DNA of 64,000 nucleotides from Pyxicephalus adspersus (taxonomy: Eukaryota; Chordata; Amphibia; Anura; Pyxicephalidae): contig NC_092860.1 in NCBI RefSeq assembly GCF_032062135.1, forward strand, positions 70,092,695 to 70,156,694, in the 5' to 3' direction. How positions within the stretch are numbered: the stretch's first letter is position 1; each line of letters begins with the position of its first letter. A program made the translations under genes and the position numbers. Shown piece after piece: positions 1-13,300 of this stretch. Below the pieces are notes generated by a model that saw only the letters and a list, made by a program, of their open reading frames with translations, did not search any database and was not told the DNA's origin.

Positions 1-3000
1 CTTAATCAGTTATGTGCTATGTGGGGGAAATGACTAGGCACTGTGCAAGCCACCTCTTCCTTGAGAAACCAAATAATTACATAATTACAAAAAAGAAAAC
101 CAGAACATTCAATGTTATTGTGAAATGTGTTAGTAATTGTTGCTCATATTGGTGGACATCCAGGAAACACCACTGAGCAATGCAATAATCACAATGCACT
201 CTGGTAGAGCTGAAGAACCTGTTCTAATACTCTGTGACAAGTGACTCCAGTGGTGGTTATTCCAAAATATCATCAAAGGAGTGGACCATCAGGCAAAAGT
301 TACAGAATCAGGGAAGTTAAAGGAAGTGAGTTCTCCATTGGAGGTAAGCCATTGGCTAGAAATTCAACAAAGCCCTGATTTGTGAACAATCAGATGGAAT
401 GGAAAGCACCACCAATAAGTGGTATGAACCACTCTGATTTTATCGGATATTAATTTTTTGATGGTGCTGCATCTGGACAGTTTTTTGGGAAACTTTAAGT
501 AGAAGAATGATTAAGGCTAATTGAACCCTTCTTCCAAGTTGCCCTCATAATGCCCACCCCCCTGTTCCCTAATGTTATAGTAATAAACTCTGTACAGAAC
601 ATACTAAGGCCTTTTAAAATTTAGGGAACAGGGCACAGTGTACGTGTACTTATATCAGTTTGAGCTGGCTGAAATGATTGAATTATTGATTTTTGGAATA
701 TTTATCTGCATAAATATGGATGGTATATCCCCTATCAATGCATATAGATATTCAATAAAAGAAGGTTCATGCACAAATTATAGTTAGTCACTCAAACGGT
801 TTAATTAATAAAACAAGGTGAAGCAAAGTACAAAAAGAAACAACGTTGCACTAAAAAAAACAAAAACAAAAAACAGTACGTAAAAATGGCTGTTAATATT
901 TATATTTTTACATCATCAGTTGTTCCTGATTCTCATTATATCTGCAAGTACAAGATTTTTAGCCTCTTGATAAAAACAATAAATACCACTTTGATTTTAT
1001 TTTTGTGTTTTTATTGTAAAATGTAGGTAGAAACTTTACTGGTTTACATGTTGGCAAATACAATCTGGTAAATAGGGTAGAGTGTCAGCTTGCTGGCCAG
1101 GAGTTCTTGTTCCCAAAAGCAGACCCGGTCTTCATCAACCTTTACAATGGCTGAGCTTTGGCAGTGATGAAATGCCAAGTATGTTGTGTTTCAATCAACA
1201 TAGATCATTAGCATGCATCAACATATTTAAATTAGAAGAGTTGGATTCGGTGGTACCATAAATTGAGGAATGGTCTGGCCTGACCAGGGTGAAGCACCTA
1301 TTGCTCTGAATACTTGTTTGTAAGACACATCATCAAATACCTGGGACCTTGCAGCCTTTTTTAAGATCAATTTAACACAAGCAAACTGCATTTAGACAGC
1401 CATGCTAATCCTAAGCACAGCTATGATTTTTCTGTTGAGCTAGTAGGTTACTGGTGGTAGGATATTTCTTGACATCCTGAGGTCCTTAGTAGCATTATGA
1501 TGCTCTACAAATGACACCAGTTCATCCACGCTATGGGAGTCTGTATGACTATTGCAGTGCTGTATTTAAAAAGCAAGGCTCTCCTGTAGCAGTTGCAGAC
1601 CACTTGTTCCACAATCTGAGCAGTGTTGGGCACTTCTAGTTACAACTTCTTTGTAAACTAAATAAACTCATGGGCTTTCCAGGATCATTTTACAATGAGC
1701 ACACTGGACTCAGACAGTCATTGAAATGCCCAAGTTTGGCTACAACTTCATTATTGGGCTTAGTGGAATCCTGAGGTTGGGGCCCCTCAATCAAAAGGGG
1801 TGCTGACATATTTGCCTACTGCTTCCTGGGTAGATTTTCCTGTTCCGAGACTCTCTCAAAAATGCCTGGGGTATACATGCCTGGGGCATCCACATCATCC
1901 TCCATGGAAAATTTCTGTAAGGTGAACTGCACCCATTGTATGTGCCATGTAAGTGCCCATGTCATCACCAATATTCCTGGCAGGGTATACAACTACTAAA
2001 AAATGCTGTTGCTCCTTTAAAGGAGACTTGGAGGACTTTAGTCAACTCTACTGCTATTCATTGGTTTGCCTTTTGCAATCACTGATTAGTCTGCTGTTGC
2101 ATACCATTGCACTGTTGATAGTTACCATCTGTCAGTATAGGTTGTTTCACATACTTCTCTATTTTGTTCAGTAAAAGATGTCTAACACTTTAGGCATTGC
2201 CCGAATCAGAGCACAAAGTTCTGCAAGGGACATGCTCAAATGGCATTTGCAGTGATAACAATGCATGGGACATGGACACCCAGCAAAATTCCTATAAAGG
2301 CTTTCCCGTGCTTTTATTAGGTAAAAACAAACTCATTCGAACTTCCACCAAAAACTATGTCTCTTGCCGACAGGTCCCCTCATCACCCCCCCTCAAAAAA
2401 AAAGAAAAACAGCCCGCAGTCTTTTCTAGCATTCTGTGAGAGGGAGGAAGAGAAACAGTACCAATATGCCTCAGCTCGCTATAATATCCTGTTTACAGCT
2501 AATTAGTGAGGTCTGGCTAACATGTTAACCTAAGAATGGATAAGAAAGCTTTATCCCACCAAAAAAACGTCTCCAAACCCTAGGGAACAGACCAGAATTT
2601 ATAATCATTGCAAACACAATGCATGTGGAAAAACAACATTTTAACAGCAGTTCCTTTGCCATGCCAACATTTTAAATACATCTTTTGATATCACTTTTTT
2701 CTGGGAACCTTATATGGTTTTTAACTTTACTTTGACTTGTAGTTCTGAAAACACATTTTTTCCCCCCCAAGGACTCTCTAACCTCATAAATTTGAATTTT
2801 AGACAGAGTATCTGACATTCTCTGGTCATCTTTTGCTTGTGAAACTTAAGGGTAGCTTTCTACTTGAAGAAAGTAAACTTCCATATTATGTTTGGAGGAT
2901 ACCATCATAGAGACATACATCAGGAAAAATAGGGGGGTTCTGGGGTAAAATATTAGCCAACGGTACTAAGAACAAATCCTTGTTTAAAATTTGAAATATA

Positions 3001-3383
3001 AACTGGGTTGGATAAGCTGGGATGTCCATATCAACATAAATAAACTATAAACCAATACATTTATATGTTTTTCTTGGAAGTATCCCATCTATTTGTGAAA
3101 GGAAGAGCTAAATTTAGTCAGATAAAATTTCTAGATAGGTACCCTTGAGCAGGTAAGTAATGAAGAAGGCCAGACCTAAAATCTTGTGTTATCATCAAGG
3201 AATAGATTAGTAAATAACAGGCCAATAGTGTGACCCTTTTCCCTGTGGAAATAGTGTGTCAACCCATCCAAAAGGATTTTGTAAGCATAAGCATAAGCTA
3301 AAAAAAATTGTAACAACTTGGGTGCTGAGGAATTCGGTGAGCGATAGATAGCAGTGCCATAATGATTAAAGACAAAACATTTA
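1..3383. other. Intronic/intergenic stretch, no gene seen
   Basis: AT-rich, non-coding sequence with only short chance reading frames. In PIP5K1C orientation (minus) this should be the intron after the 300-nt exon. I searched for the expected next exon (the VLESFKIMDYSLL region of the family) on the minus strand and did not see it, so it presumably lies beyond position 1. The part at 1500-2460 has longish but broken frames and resembles no family I can name. Confidence 0.6.
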
Positions 3384-3763
3384 TTAACTTCCCTGGTGGT
3401 ATGATTATTTTAGTATTTTTAAATGTCAAATCGGTACATTTGACATTTAAAAATATTTCTTATTTTAAATTTCCCGCCAGTCCAGCTCCCAGTGCACGCC
3501 ACCCACAAGTACTCACTTTGCATGCCAGCAACGTGTGAACGTTGGGGATGCCAGGCCATGGAACACAGATTCCTGGCAGTGCCAAGGGAACACCAATGCC
3601 GGCCGGGCAGCGCCAAGGGGACACTGCTGGGCCGGCATCCTCGGAGGTTCTCGTGGGGACCAGGTAAGCCCTCAATTCCACCCTGAGTGTGGCTCAGGTT
3701 TTCCACCATTTGTAATGTAGTTTAACTCCGAGCCACACTAAGTACTACCGCCAGGGGGGTTAA
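3384..3763. mobile_element. MITE with TTAA ends (frog-type short DNA transposon)
   Basis: Both ends carry the same inverted terminus: TTAACTTCCCTGGTGGTA on the left, and the reverse complement of the right end reads TTAACCCCCCTGGCGGTA. TTAA at both borders suggests TTAA target preference (piggyBac-like), but TTAA could also be part of the TIR. Inside, 3414-3455 is a near-perfect hairpin (arms of about 18 nt around cggtac). The right half is GC-rich and contains CCGAGCCACACT, a string I associate with common frog repeats. There is no coding capacity. A second TTAA-ended element with different internal sequence is at 44420-44706. Confidence 0.7.
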
Positions 3764-4233
3764 ACATCTACTGCCAGAGATCAGTAAGTATAACGATATA
3801 TACAATATTCATGTCAGTTTAGGGGGGTGCTGCTGTAAGAGTAAAATCTATCTGGACAGACCATACTTTAAAAAACCTTTACACACATTCCCCATTTCAA
3901 GGATTTTGCCTGATATAGAGGTAAGGCACAATTTATTTCAAATACTTTTTTTATAAATGTGAAATCTATCTCCAATGCTATACGGGTAGAGAAAAAGAGA
4001 GTGTCTATCGTTTACAAAATGGTGCACTTGCAAATAATGCACATCCATTTAAATGCATCCAACTCCAACTTGGCTATTTATAAATAAATAAATCAAATCT
4101 TTATGTCTAATTTTGCAATGGGTGGGAATTCGAGTCTTTTTTAAATCTTTAATTTTATTATATGTGTTTTTATGTGTTTTGAAAGGTTTTTCTGATGAGC
4201 TACAAATAAGAGGTAATATAAAAAATTCCTCAC

Positions 4234-4533
4234 CAGACAGTCCCTTTGCATGGTTTTAACCAATGCACTAAAGGTGTCAGCATCTAAAAGCAGTCCTTCA
4301 GGTGCATCTTGCATGAAATCCAAGTCTTTGTATGTAGGACAGGATTTTTCTCTCTCCTTTTTGGAAGCACGTCTTTTATAGGTAGAGCCCTTCAGGTCAT
4401 ACTTAAAGTGCATGCGGACTACCCGTGGTAAGATATTGTTCATTACAGCAACACGGATATTCTTCCCACCAGACTGAACACAGTACAAGCCATAGAACTT
4501 AGGCAATAGAGTACGAGGGTTTTGGTTCAAATT
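4234..4533 (-). CDS. PIP5K1C: PIP5K1C exon, 300 nt: kinase-core NLNQNP...QRDCL segment
   Basis: This exon encodes exactly 100 codons in phase 0, from [18 protein letters not shown] to KTMQRDCL. The acceptor reads ttcttcaatcctacag and the donor gtgagg. It carries the invariant [17 protein letters not shown] stretch of PIP5-kinases, followed by [11 protein letters not shown] and [14 protein letters not shown]. Together these form part of the C-lobe side of the lipid kinase fold. Relative to the human gamma protein from memory there are only scattered conservative changes (for example IRVAV for IRVVV). The longer open frame here runs through both splice sites into the introns; the flanking residues are not protein. 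The exon is followed by intron to the window edge, and the next exon is not in view. Confidence 0.95.
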
Positions 4534-4864
4534 CTGTAGGATTGAAGAAAATACAGGGTTACTTTTAGATATAAAATGTATAGCAAAGTAACTAAAACTT
4601 ACATTTACCTGTAAAACATATACAGCTTTATCAGTCACAAAATGTTTGATCTCCTAAGCCAGCAACCAGCTTTAGACCTTCCTTGAAAGTTTAAATTCAG
4701 TTAGTGATTCTGTAGAAATATACCTCATTCTTTGTAGGAAAACCTTCACAAATAATGTATATGGTATAGGAGGAAATAGTTGTGCATATAGTTGGATATA
4801 TAGAAGAGATTTAGAATATAGGAGACAAGTTTGTATGTAAAAAAAAAACTCACATATATCATAC

Positions 4865-5017
4865 CATATAATATCCAGGAAGTAGTTTTTGAAGGAATTC
4901 AGCTTCTTTATGCATTACGGTCTTGATAATGAATTCATCATCACTGGTGACATAAAAGAGAGACCCACTCGCTCCAGGGTTGGAAAGCTCAATCAGAGGC
5001 TCATTACATAGAGAATA
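4865..5017 (-). CDS. PIP5K1C: PIP5K1C exon, 153 nt: glycine-rich ATP-binding loop
   Basis: The exon holds 51 codons in phase 0, from [19 protein letters not shown] to [10 protein letters not shown]. The acceptor is taatttag and the donor gtatga (minus strand). It contains the glycine/serine-rich nucleotide-binding loop ([16 protein letters not shown]) and the IIKT motif, whose lysine is the ATP-contacting residue of the family (K188 of mammalian gamma, from memory). The final ATG codon (M) joins AAT of the next exon to restore GYYMNLNQNP. The downstream intron is only 331 bp, while the upstream intron is about 17.7 kb and packed with LINE, CR1 and hAT-like remnants. Confidence 0.95.
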
Positions 5018-5329
5018 CTAAATTAAATATGAAAAAAGAACAATTCAAATAGTTAACACAGCAGGAAATAAATTATTTTTGCTCTGACATAAATTATTAA
5101 AAGCCAGTAGATTCCAAAGCTGACAACAAATATCAATAAAAACTAAATATCCTACAATAACTGAATAGTATTTGGAACCCAAGGAAAGATATCTTACCTT
5201 CAATGTTAGTGGATTCAATGATTACTATGTATGACCTCACGTGATAGGAAAGTGCGCCTTGGAATCCTAAATTGAAAATGCAAATTGGGGACCCCGGGGC
5301 TACTAACATAGCAAGAAGCAATGAGGTGG

Positions 5330-6185
5330 GGCCACTAAATACATACCTGTCACAAATCTATACCTATGAAACTACTGCTTCTCTTCTTTGAACCCCAATT
5401 TCTTTGAGGTGGGGGGTACAAAACTGAAAATATAGGTGCAAGTGGCAGGCACATTCTCCCCTTACAATCTCATTACTACAGCATCATTAGAGCATAAAAA
5501 ACTTAGCCCATCAAAATGGGCCTCCCTGTTACACATTCCTGTTACACATTCCTGTCCTGTCCACAACTAACATTTTGAACTTCAATTTCCCTGGAATGGG
5601 GAGGTGTAAGAAACCAAAAATATGGGTACAAGCGGGGAACATCTGCGGTTAACATCCCCTAAAGCTTCATCACTATGGGATCATTAGAACATAAACTACA
5701 CCCATTAAAACTTAACAGGGTTGGGATACTGGAAGGGTCCAGTCATGTGTAACAAGGAAATGCATTTTGAAGGACAGTTTCTTTTTATTTATGTAATGAT
5801 GCCATGGTGATGAAAGGTGATAGCCACAAGTGTCTCCCACTTCCACCTACAGCTTTGTTTCCCTGCACCTCCTAATTCTGGAGAAATTGGGGTTTGAGGT
5901 GCAGACAGATATGTGTAAAAGAGCAGGCAGCAAACTTTGCTAGGTAGAGATTTATGTTCTCATAATGCCATAGTAATTACATTATAGAAAGGTTTAGCCA
6001 CAAGTGTCCCCCATTTGCACCTACAGTTTCAGTTTCCTATGCCTCCACGTGTACCTTAAAAATTTCAAGTCAATACAACCAACGGTTTAGGAGATCTGAA
6101 GGTTATTAGGCTGCAGAATATGACAAGCAGCTTTTACACTCACATAGCGATCACACTACGCTGCCGATGACATTACACACTGCGG
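5330..6185. repeat. Array of diverged ~175-200 bp units, arranged head-to-head
   Basis: At least four related units are visible. Two read one way (taggtgcaagtggc near 5428 and tgggtacaagcggg near 5622, spaced about 195 bp). Two read the reverse complement (ccacttccacctaca near 5835 and ccatttgcacctaca near 6008), so the block is a large imperfect palindrome centred near 5740. Each unit includes a 'cat cac tat gg (c/g) atca' core and a 'gagaaattggggtt' core. The same units recur at 60590-61345 (also palindromic) and inside the hAT-type element at 58458-59686 (one orientation only). No coding potential. Confidence 0.75.
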
Positions 6186-6189
6186 ATAA

Positions 6190-7315
6190 ACTTCACAGAC
6201 AGTGTTTTTTTATAGAATATGGGCAGTGATGAGAGGGGGTCACTGGCTGTCTTGCCCCATCTGATATCACATGCATGATGCTAATAAAGCATCACAACAA
6301 TTCTAACATTATATTAAAGGATGACTTTCTCTGTTATGTAATGGAAAAATGTGCGTTTTTTGGATTTTTTGTTTTAACACTTTTTTGGGGAGGAGCTCTC
6401 CCCTTCAGTCTTTACTTCCACTTCGGTAAAGAAAGTGGAAATCCGCAGCCTCCTGGGATATCTGTCACATATCCCAAGAGGCTCTGCACTGCTCCTTCTG
6501 TGCATGCATCTTCAGAGGCTTTCTTAAAAAGTAAAAAAAAGTGTTTAATCTCATGCATGCACAGTGCAAGGCAGCACTGGACGTAGAATTGAGCATCAGA
6601 GAGAAGGTGGAAGCTGAGCCAGCATGGGCCTGCTGGTCTAATTTTGTAAAAGGATCAAATGAAAAAAAAACATTTTCACAAAAGTTCACTTTAACTAAAT
6701 ATAGACACAGGAGCACATCTGAAGTTAGGCTGAATTCACACCGGCAGTAAGGTTACATTTGTCCATTCCTCATGCCAGGAACCACTGCTGCTTAAAAAAC
6801 GACTAACTCTGAAAAAGCCAGGCACTTACTTCCTGTTACCAATCCTAGGTGCCTAGCAGTTGCCAGAAGTCACTCGGAAGGGGTAAATGTTTTTTGCTGC
6901 TAATATGAACTAAGCCTAACTTGTTACCATACATTCATAATACTATTACATTACTACAAAGTAATACACTCTTAAAACTTAAAACACTAGGACGATGGGT
7001 CACAATACACGGCATAAGACAGTCATGGCAAAATACACAGAATGGAAAAATTGGATATACTAACGGGGCAGGCATTACAAAGTAGGAACAAAGTATAGGG
7101 AGAAGGTGGAAGACTGAAACAATAGGAGGTTACTGGATACCCATGGCATAAACAACTGGGAGCACTAATTTGCAATGTTTTCCTTCCACCACCCGGTTTG
7201 TCTTCCCACCACCCGGCTGAAAAAAATTTCTGGGGAGAACACTGAGCTTGATATGTAATTTTGGAGTAGTGTAAATGTCTATGTTATTAATATTTAATGT
7301 AATAACCTTCATTAG
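6190..7315. repeat. Complex interspersed repeat block, copy 1
   Basis: The stretch 6716-7253 aligns well with 61565-62730: shared strings include catctgaagttaggctga, aggtgcctagcagttgcca, taacggggcag and gggagaacactg. Order and orientation are the same, and both copies lie just right of a palindromic unit array. The two loci therefore share a composite repeat of well over 1 kb. Copy 1 lacks the 610-bp insertion present in copy 2 and so serves as its empty site (aacactaggacg at about 6983-6994). The right end carries ccaccacccggctgaaaaaa, which resembles the reversed terminus of the short MITE at 39182-39349. Confidence 0.7.
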
Positions 7316-10300
7316 CCACTAGCCATTCCCACATACTTCGTAATACATCAACAAATAAACAAAATCTATCTTCTACAATCCTGTGCAAATCTATAAAATG
7401 ACTGCCATCAATCTATGACATGCTGTTTTAATTTTCTTTTTTTCTACTGTCCCACAACACAGGCAAACAAACAGACACAAAAGTACACATAACCTTGGGC
7501 ATTGCACAGAAATATTTATATTCCAAACAACCATTTGCAAAATATGAAGCAATAAAACACGAACTGTCCTATCTAGAAGCAAAAGTTTGGGTTGTCACCA
7601 AAGCAGAGTTAGAAAAGGGTCTTGAAAAAGGGTCAATATGTGTGGTGACAATTTCTTTGGGATGATTTCCTTGGCAACAAAAAAAACTCCTTCTCTCACT
7701 CCAATAAATTAAATAAAACATTTCTTCACTCTGCTATATTATTGAAATATTCAAGCTTCTGAATCCTGTTATGTGATGTTATCAAAAGGTTTTCAAAAGT
7801 AATGTGTCTGTATATAAGTCTCACACAAAACATAAACGCTAAACTAGATAGAAAATGATATTAGAGGATATTACATGGTTTCCATTTCATGGAAAAAAAT
7901 TGTACCAGGGAGAATAAATTGAAATAGTTAAAATGCTGGAGTTAACAAATTTTAGAGGACGTTTTGTGTAAATTTTCCAATAACTAGGAAAAGGTAGATT
8001 TTTCTAGCTCACATTTCCAAAAAGTCAGAGTACTTTGAGGAGCAGATTTAGGAAGAAGTCATGAGAAAGCAAGAACAACCTTGAAAAAACACGTGTCTTT
8101 TTCAGAAGAGATGTAGTTATACAAATGTATGCCTGAGAAGCTACTGATTATCCTGACATAGTAGATACATTTTTGTGGAAAAGATTGTTAGTTTACTTTG
8201 AAGGGCATCTTGTTGACAATAATGTTGCAACATGTCAATACGTACCAAATGTGCACAGATAATGTTGTTATGGAATAATACACAGTCAATGAGTTTATTA
8301 CGAGTTTAAAGGATGTTTTTTTCTGGCAATTGTCTTTAAAAAAAGCATTGGATAGACAAAACAAGTGTCTATCCAACAAGATTACTTTTAAAAAGTATTA
8401 TTAATGTTTTTATGTCTCAGATGGCATTGTCCAAGGCCTTAGGGAAAAACTGGTCTCAATGCCGCATGCTACAATCAACTCCAGTGTGCCATAAGCCAAA
8501 GGCAGTGGCCGAGCAGGTTGAAGCGTTGTCACCAGCTTCTTTCCCGTACAGTTAGAAGCATGTTGGACTGTGACATCAGGGCATCAGTGTCTCCAGGAAA
8601 GATTATCTTCTACAATGAGAAATAGATAAGACCCAGACAAAATCATCTGGGCTGTAAAATATCCAGATCTCCTTTCAACATTGTTTAAGATCATTGGATC
8701 ACCCATGAGTTGTGTACGGGCGTGTACACCTTTAAAAATTAAAAGAAAAAATAATGTCCTAGGCCTGGTTCTTAGGCCCCATTGATTTTAATAATGCCAG
8801 CATTCTGCTCCTTCTGGATCTCTAGCTTGAACCTATTTATGCAACAAGTGGCAAAATCCTTTCTGGCAGTGATCTGCCAAGTTGGGCCCAATGCTGAAGG
8901 GGTCACCCCTTTCATATATAAATCTATAAAGAGGTGGCTCCCATATCCATCCAGAACTGGTTGCATGTACCAGAGCCGCACACCTGACACTGCTAACCTA
9001 GACAATGGCCTCAGAACAGACTGCTTTTTGTTTCTTAACAGTCTAATACAAGATCTACCTTTCATATCTCTATGTACCGAAAAGGAACCATGTCTCCTTT
9101 CTTCAGAATGCCCTTACCCCACATTGTCATTTTTTTTTCTGGGAAAGGGAACTTCTGGTAGGGGACTTCAAGTTGTCCTTAGACCTGCTCCAGGACATTT
9201 CCTGAGGCTTCCTACCTGTCCTGTACCACTTTGAAAATAGTTTAGAAACTCCTGTTTGAATTTCATCTCATGAAAGCGTTGTGCTTTCAGCACCCCAAAA
9301 CCAGAGACTTATTGGTCCACAGGATCTATTCCTGTATTGATTGTTCGTGCCACCATTTTGTGCTAGGACTTGTCCAATATCGGCCACATAACTTTTTCAG
9401 ACCATGCCCCCCATCTAAACTGAATTCACATTTCACCACCCACAGCACAGAGCTTACCAGTAGCACCTAAATAACCAGTTGCTGCAAAACTCAGAGGTGA
9501 TTCCTGATGTGTCTCACAATTAGGGGATTTTTTTTTTTTGCAAGCAATGAACTTCCAGATGTAAACCCATTGACCATATGGGAGGTCCACAAGGGCTACA
9601 TACGTGGTATTTTTTTTTTAAACAAGGCTCTAGATTGAAAAAGAGGGACCACATCAAATCAATGTTCCCCCTCTAAAATCTCAAACCTGAGATACTAATT
9701 GAGTCCCCAGACATCTTCCTATGACTAAAGCATAAACATACTAAAAATAGATCACACCTACCATCTGGGCAATCAACCAAATTCATGTAGCTCAATCTAG
9801 GACTCTTCCAACCTTACTGCTTTTCACTCACACAAAAAAAAGCATTTATTGGGTGAATTGGGTTTTTCTCTATTCCACCATAAAACACATTTGCCTTTAA
9901 TTCAACATGCTTAGGTGGGTAGGAGCTCTTGGTGAAAGTTAGCATTATTCTCAGACCTGTTCCAAATTGGGAATGCACTCACCAGGCCCCATATTGGCTT
10001 TCAAATTCATATTGATTTTGAAACAATTTTTGAGTACAATTCGGTCCAATGTCAACATTCATGAGACTGAAGATTTCTTATTTTCTTAACAGTTTTTCTG
10101 ATTTTTTTTTCTGATAGAGTCCTTCATTTCATTACTTAATTTGGTAGCTGAATTTAATTTTTTTCATTCTTTAGTGAACTACAAAATAGATTTTAACACA
10201 TACGAAGTCTTCCTCATCTTCCTTCCTGGAAAGTACAAAATTTGAAACCTTCAGGAGGACAACAGAGGCCATCCAGTGCTTGAACATCCAGCTTAACATC

Positions 10301-11737
10301 CAGCCAACCAACAAAAACCTTTCAAACTAAGTTTAACCCCTTTCCTGTGGCCTCCACCAACAGATCTTGCTCAGTGGTCTTCAGACAATTTTTGGTTGGG
10401 TAGGTGCAATCTTTTGAAGATGACAGTTATGCCCAGGCTCCTGTATCTCTTTCAAATACTAGCAATCAACATTTTCACTTCCTACTTGAACTGGTAAACT
10501 GGTTAAGAATTGTTTTGACTAGGACTGTGTAGTCCCAGAGTCAGGGTAATTTTGGGGTATATGGAGTTGCAGTCAAAAAATGAACTGATTCCGACTCCTA
10601 ATAAATGTAGTAAGTTGTTCTGAAAACATACAATATGTAAAAATGTCCTATTTCACAGATAGCAGCCATTATAAAGTAGTTCACTGCTGTATTAAGCCCA
10701 CTGGGGAGTTGTCACTAATTTAAAGCTCATCTTACAATATCGTTGTAATTTGGATTTTACGTAGCTCATGAAAAATATTCATTTGATAGGACATTTGGAT
10801 TATGGAGGATTGTGACATTTTTGCTCAGTGTCAATATAATTTAATCAGGGTTATACAGTAAGATTACATTCTACAATTACATATATACCCTTCACACGGA
10901 CTGTGTTGTGGGAAAGCAGAGGTTTTATCACTCCATGCCTGCTTCAGGCTCCTGTCTGCACTCTCCACATATGCTCCTTTTTTCTATATTCTATTCTATC
11001 CATAATTGTGCACACCACCTGAATAATAGGCAAATAGGTTTGCAAGCATTAAAGAAGAGAACAGTGACATTTTGGATGATATTGTGGAAGAAGCGTCCAA
11101 GCTTATTACTATTCAACAAATGCATTGTGTTGTTCATAGTCTGCAACTAGCAATAAGAGATGGACTGAAAGATCATTATGCAGCTCCGCTATCTAAAGGT
11201 TGAGGCCCCTAAAAAATGCTATTCTGAAGAGACGAGCTGAAAAAGCATCCTGGATCAATTAACACGCTGGGGAGGCACTTTTTTTTATGATAAAACTTGA
11301 GTTAAAAGATTTTCTTTACCAACTGGACAAAGAAAACACTTCATTATCTAAAAGTCAGTGTGTGCAAGTAAAAAAATTAGAAAATCCCACCCCTTTACCG
11401 TAACAAAAAGGTTACAATATATACCCTTAACACCTGGCAATTTTTTCCTAAAATTGAAGAGCTTGATATATTGCTTGAACAAAAGTGAGGGGTTAATAGC
11501 TGATGGTATTGTATCTTCAATGAAGAAAAAAGAAGGATGTTTTACTGATCTTACTAGCTGCTATTTATGTTAATCCAATGTTATGTTGAACAAATTGCTA
11601 TAGGAAAAAAGGTCCTCCATGACACTCCATGGCAGTTCGCATGAAGGGGTTACTACCTGAAACACCTGAACCACTGCATGAAGCTATAAGCACTGGTAAC
11701 TGAGGATCATCTTCTTCAAATGAAGAATTAGACTTTT
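7316..11737. other. Large-intron sequence without recognisable gene
   Basis: Mostly AT-rich intron of PIP5K1C. It has several T- and A-homopolymers (for example 9529-9539 and 9609-9619) and a small hairpin at 8348-8377 (ttggatagac / gtctatccaa). The region 8770-9480 has longer open frames on both strands, treated separately. Nothing else can be assigned. Confidence 0.5.
8772..9065 (-). other. Unidentified 97-codon open frame, possibly repeat-derived
   Basis: An open frame reads to PVLDGYGSHLFIDLYMKG and GPTWQITARKDFATCC, ending RFKLEIQKEQNAGIIKINGA. The composition looks protein-like rather than random, but I do not recognise the family. The opposite strand is open over the same stretch, which weakens the case. 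There are no splice-site, signal-peptide or membrane features. It could be a fragment of a degraded transposon ORF or a chance frame. Confidence 0.2.
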
Positions 11738-11885
11738 ACCTCCTTGGCAGGTTAAATATGTCAGTATTTTTGGAAATTTATTTTACATTGTAGGCCTATA
11801 ATTCTGAGGCATAACGCCGAAATATGTCCAATATTTAATACATTTACTAATAAACTTTAAATAAGAAAAACACAAAAATCTGTTA
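11738..11885. repeat. Fragment of a frog interspersed repeat
   Basis: The string acctccttggcaggttaa followed by ttacattgtaggcctataattctgagg and cgaaatatgtcc resembles an abundant frog non-autonomous repeat family that begins with a CCTGGCGG-like terminus (recognition from memory). Only one end is evident, so it is treated as a truncated copy. Confidence 0.4.
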
Positions 11886-11948
11886 ATACAAGGGTGCATA
11901 ATATTACTGAAAACTGCATTTCAGTAATCAGTTTCAGTGGCTCAAAAT

Positions 11949-13300
11949 TGATATATTTGAGAAACAGTTGGATAAAATTTTGGTTGATAAAGCACCAGGA
12001 CCTGATGGATTACATCCACATGTCCTCAAAGAGCTGAGTTCAGTTATTTCAAACCTTTGTTTCTCATTTTTAGAGACTCTTTAGGCACCAGCATGGTACC
12101 AATGGATTGGCGTAACTACAGACATGGAAGTTTACCTTCTATAGTTGGAAAGGTCCCAGAGGGTTTAATAAAGAACCACATAGAGAAAATAATATTATAA
12201 GTCAAAGCATGGTTTAAAGAAAGCATGAAGTTGTTAATTTTACTCTCCTAATATGGGGAGGTAAGTAAACCGGTAGACAGTGGAGTAGCTTGGGACTTTG
12301 CTAAAACATTTGACACAGTACCCCACAGATGATTATTATGCAAGTTAGGGTCAATAGGTTTAAAAAAATCAGTCTGCATATAGCTAGGGAACTGGATTAA
12401 AGACCGCATCCAGAGAATAGTGAGAAATGATTCATAATGTGAATAGTCTAAGGGTATAAGTGCTGTACCCCATGGCTCAGTGTTGGGACCTTTATTGTTC
12501 AAAATCTTTATAAATGATATAGATTTTGGGAATTAAAAGAACCATTTCTGTGTTTGCAGATGACATCAAACTATGTAATGGAATTAGGTTCATACAGGAT
12601 GTCTATAATCTACAAGCAAACCAGGATGCATTGTTTGATTTGTCAGCCAGGTGGAAAATGACATGTAATATTGATAAAAGTAAAGTTAGGTACTTGGGCG
12701 GCTAACAACATGCATGCTTAATACTCTCCAGGGGGAATACATTTGGGGGCAGTTAAAAATGAAAAAGGATATAGGGGTTTTGGTAGATCATAGCCTTAAT
12801 AATTGAAGCTTGGCATTGCATGCTATATCTAAAGCTAGCAAGGTACTTTTTGCATTAAAAGAGGAATAGACTGCAAAGAACAAGACATAATCCTTCCCTT
12901 GCACAAAGCATTGGTCAGACCTCATCTGGAATATGCAGTTCAGTTTTGGGCACCAGTTCACAAAAAAGATATTGTGGAATTGAAGAGAGTGCAGAGAATG
13001 GCAACTAAACTAATAAAAGGAATGGAGGAGCTCATTTCTGAGGAATCTATTCTCCCTCGAGAAGAGACGTTTAAGGAGGGATATGATCATACCGTATAAA
13101 TATATCAATGGTCCACATAAAAAAACTCCCTTCCCAATTATTCACTTTAAAGACAGGAGGGAACTACTTGCGTCTGTAAAAAAGGATATTTAATCTCTAA
13201 ATAACGAAGGGATTCTTCACAGTAAGGTCTGTAAAAATGTGGAATAGGCTCCCACAAGAAGTAGTTTTATCAAGTACTACAAATTGCATTAAGAAAATTC
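11949..13300 (+). pseudogene. CR1-like LINE reverse transcriptase, 5'-truncated and decayed
   Basis: Successive blocks in shifting frames match a CR1-type non-LTR reverse transcriptase. They are: KAPGPDGLHPHVLKELS at about 11985, a degraded VPQGSVLGPLLFNIFIND equivalent at 12465-12520, then ISVFADD with the catalytic FADD intact at 12553-12564, and KALVRPHLEYAVQFWAP from 12902. The end has WNRLPQEVV near 13240. Many stops and frameshifts separate the blocks, so no product is made. The element lies in the 17.7-kb PIP5K1C intron, antisense to the gene. The endonuclease half is missing, as usual for LINE insertions. Confidence 0.85.

Noticed and set aside
1..4233. Next PIP5K1C exon (MDYSLL block)
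   Set aside because: Looked for the reverse complement of this block on the minus strand and found nothing; it should lie left of the window.
4141..4638. A 165-codon minus-strand ORF as a single coding unit
   Set aside because: Only 4234-4533 is exon. The first and last parts lie beyond clear AG and GT splice sites and do not match the kinase family.
8782..9234. 150-codon plus-strand ORF
   Set aside because: Overlaps the equally open minus frame; contains a T homopolymer-coded FFF stretch and no recognisable domain.
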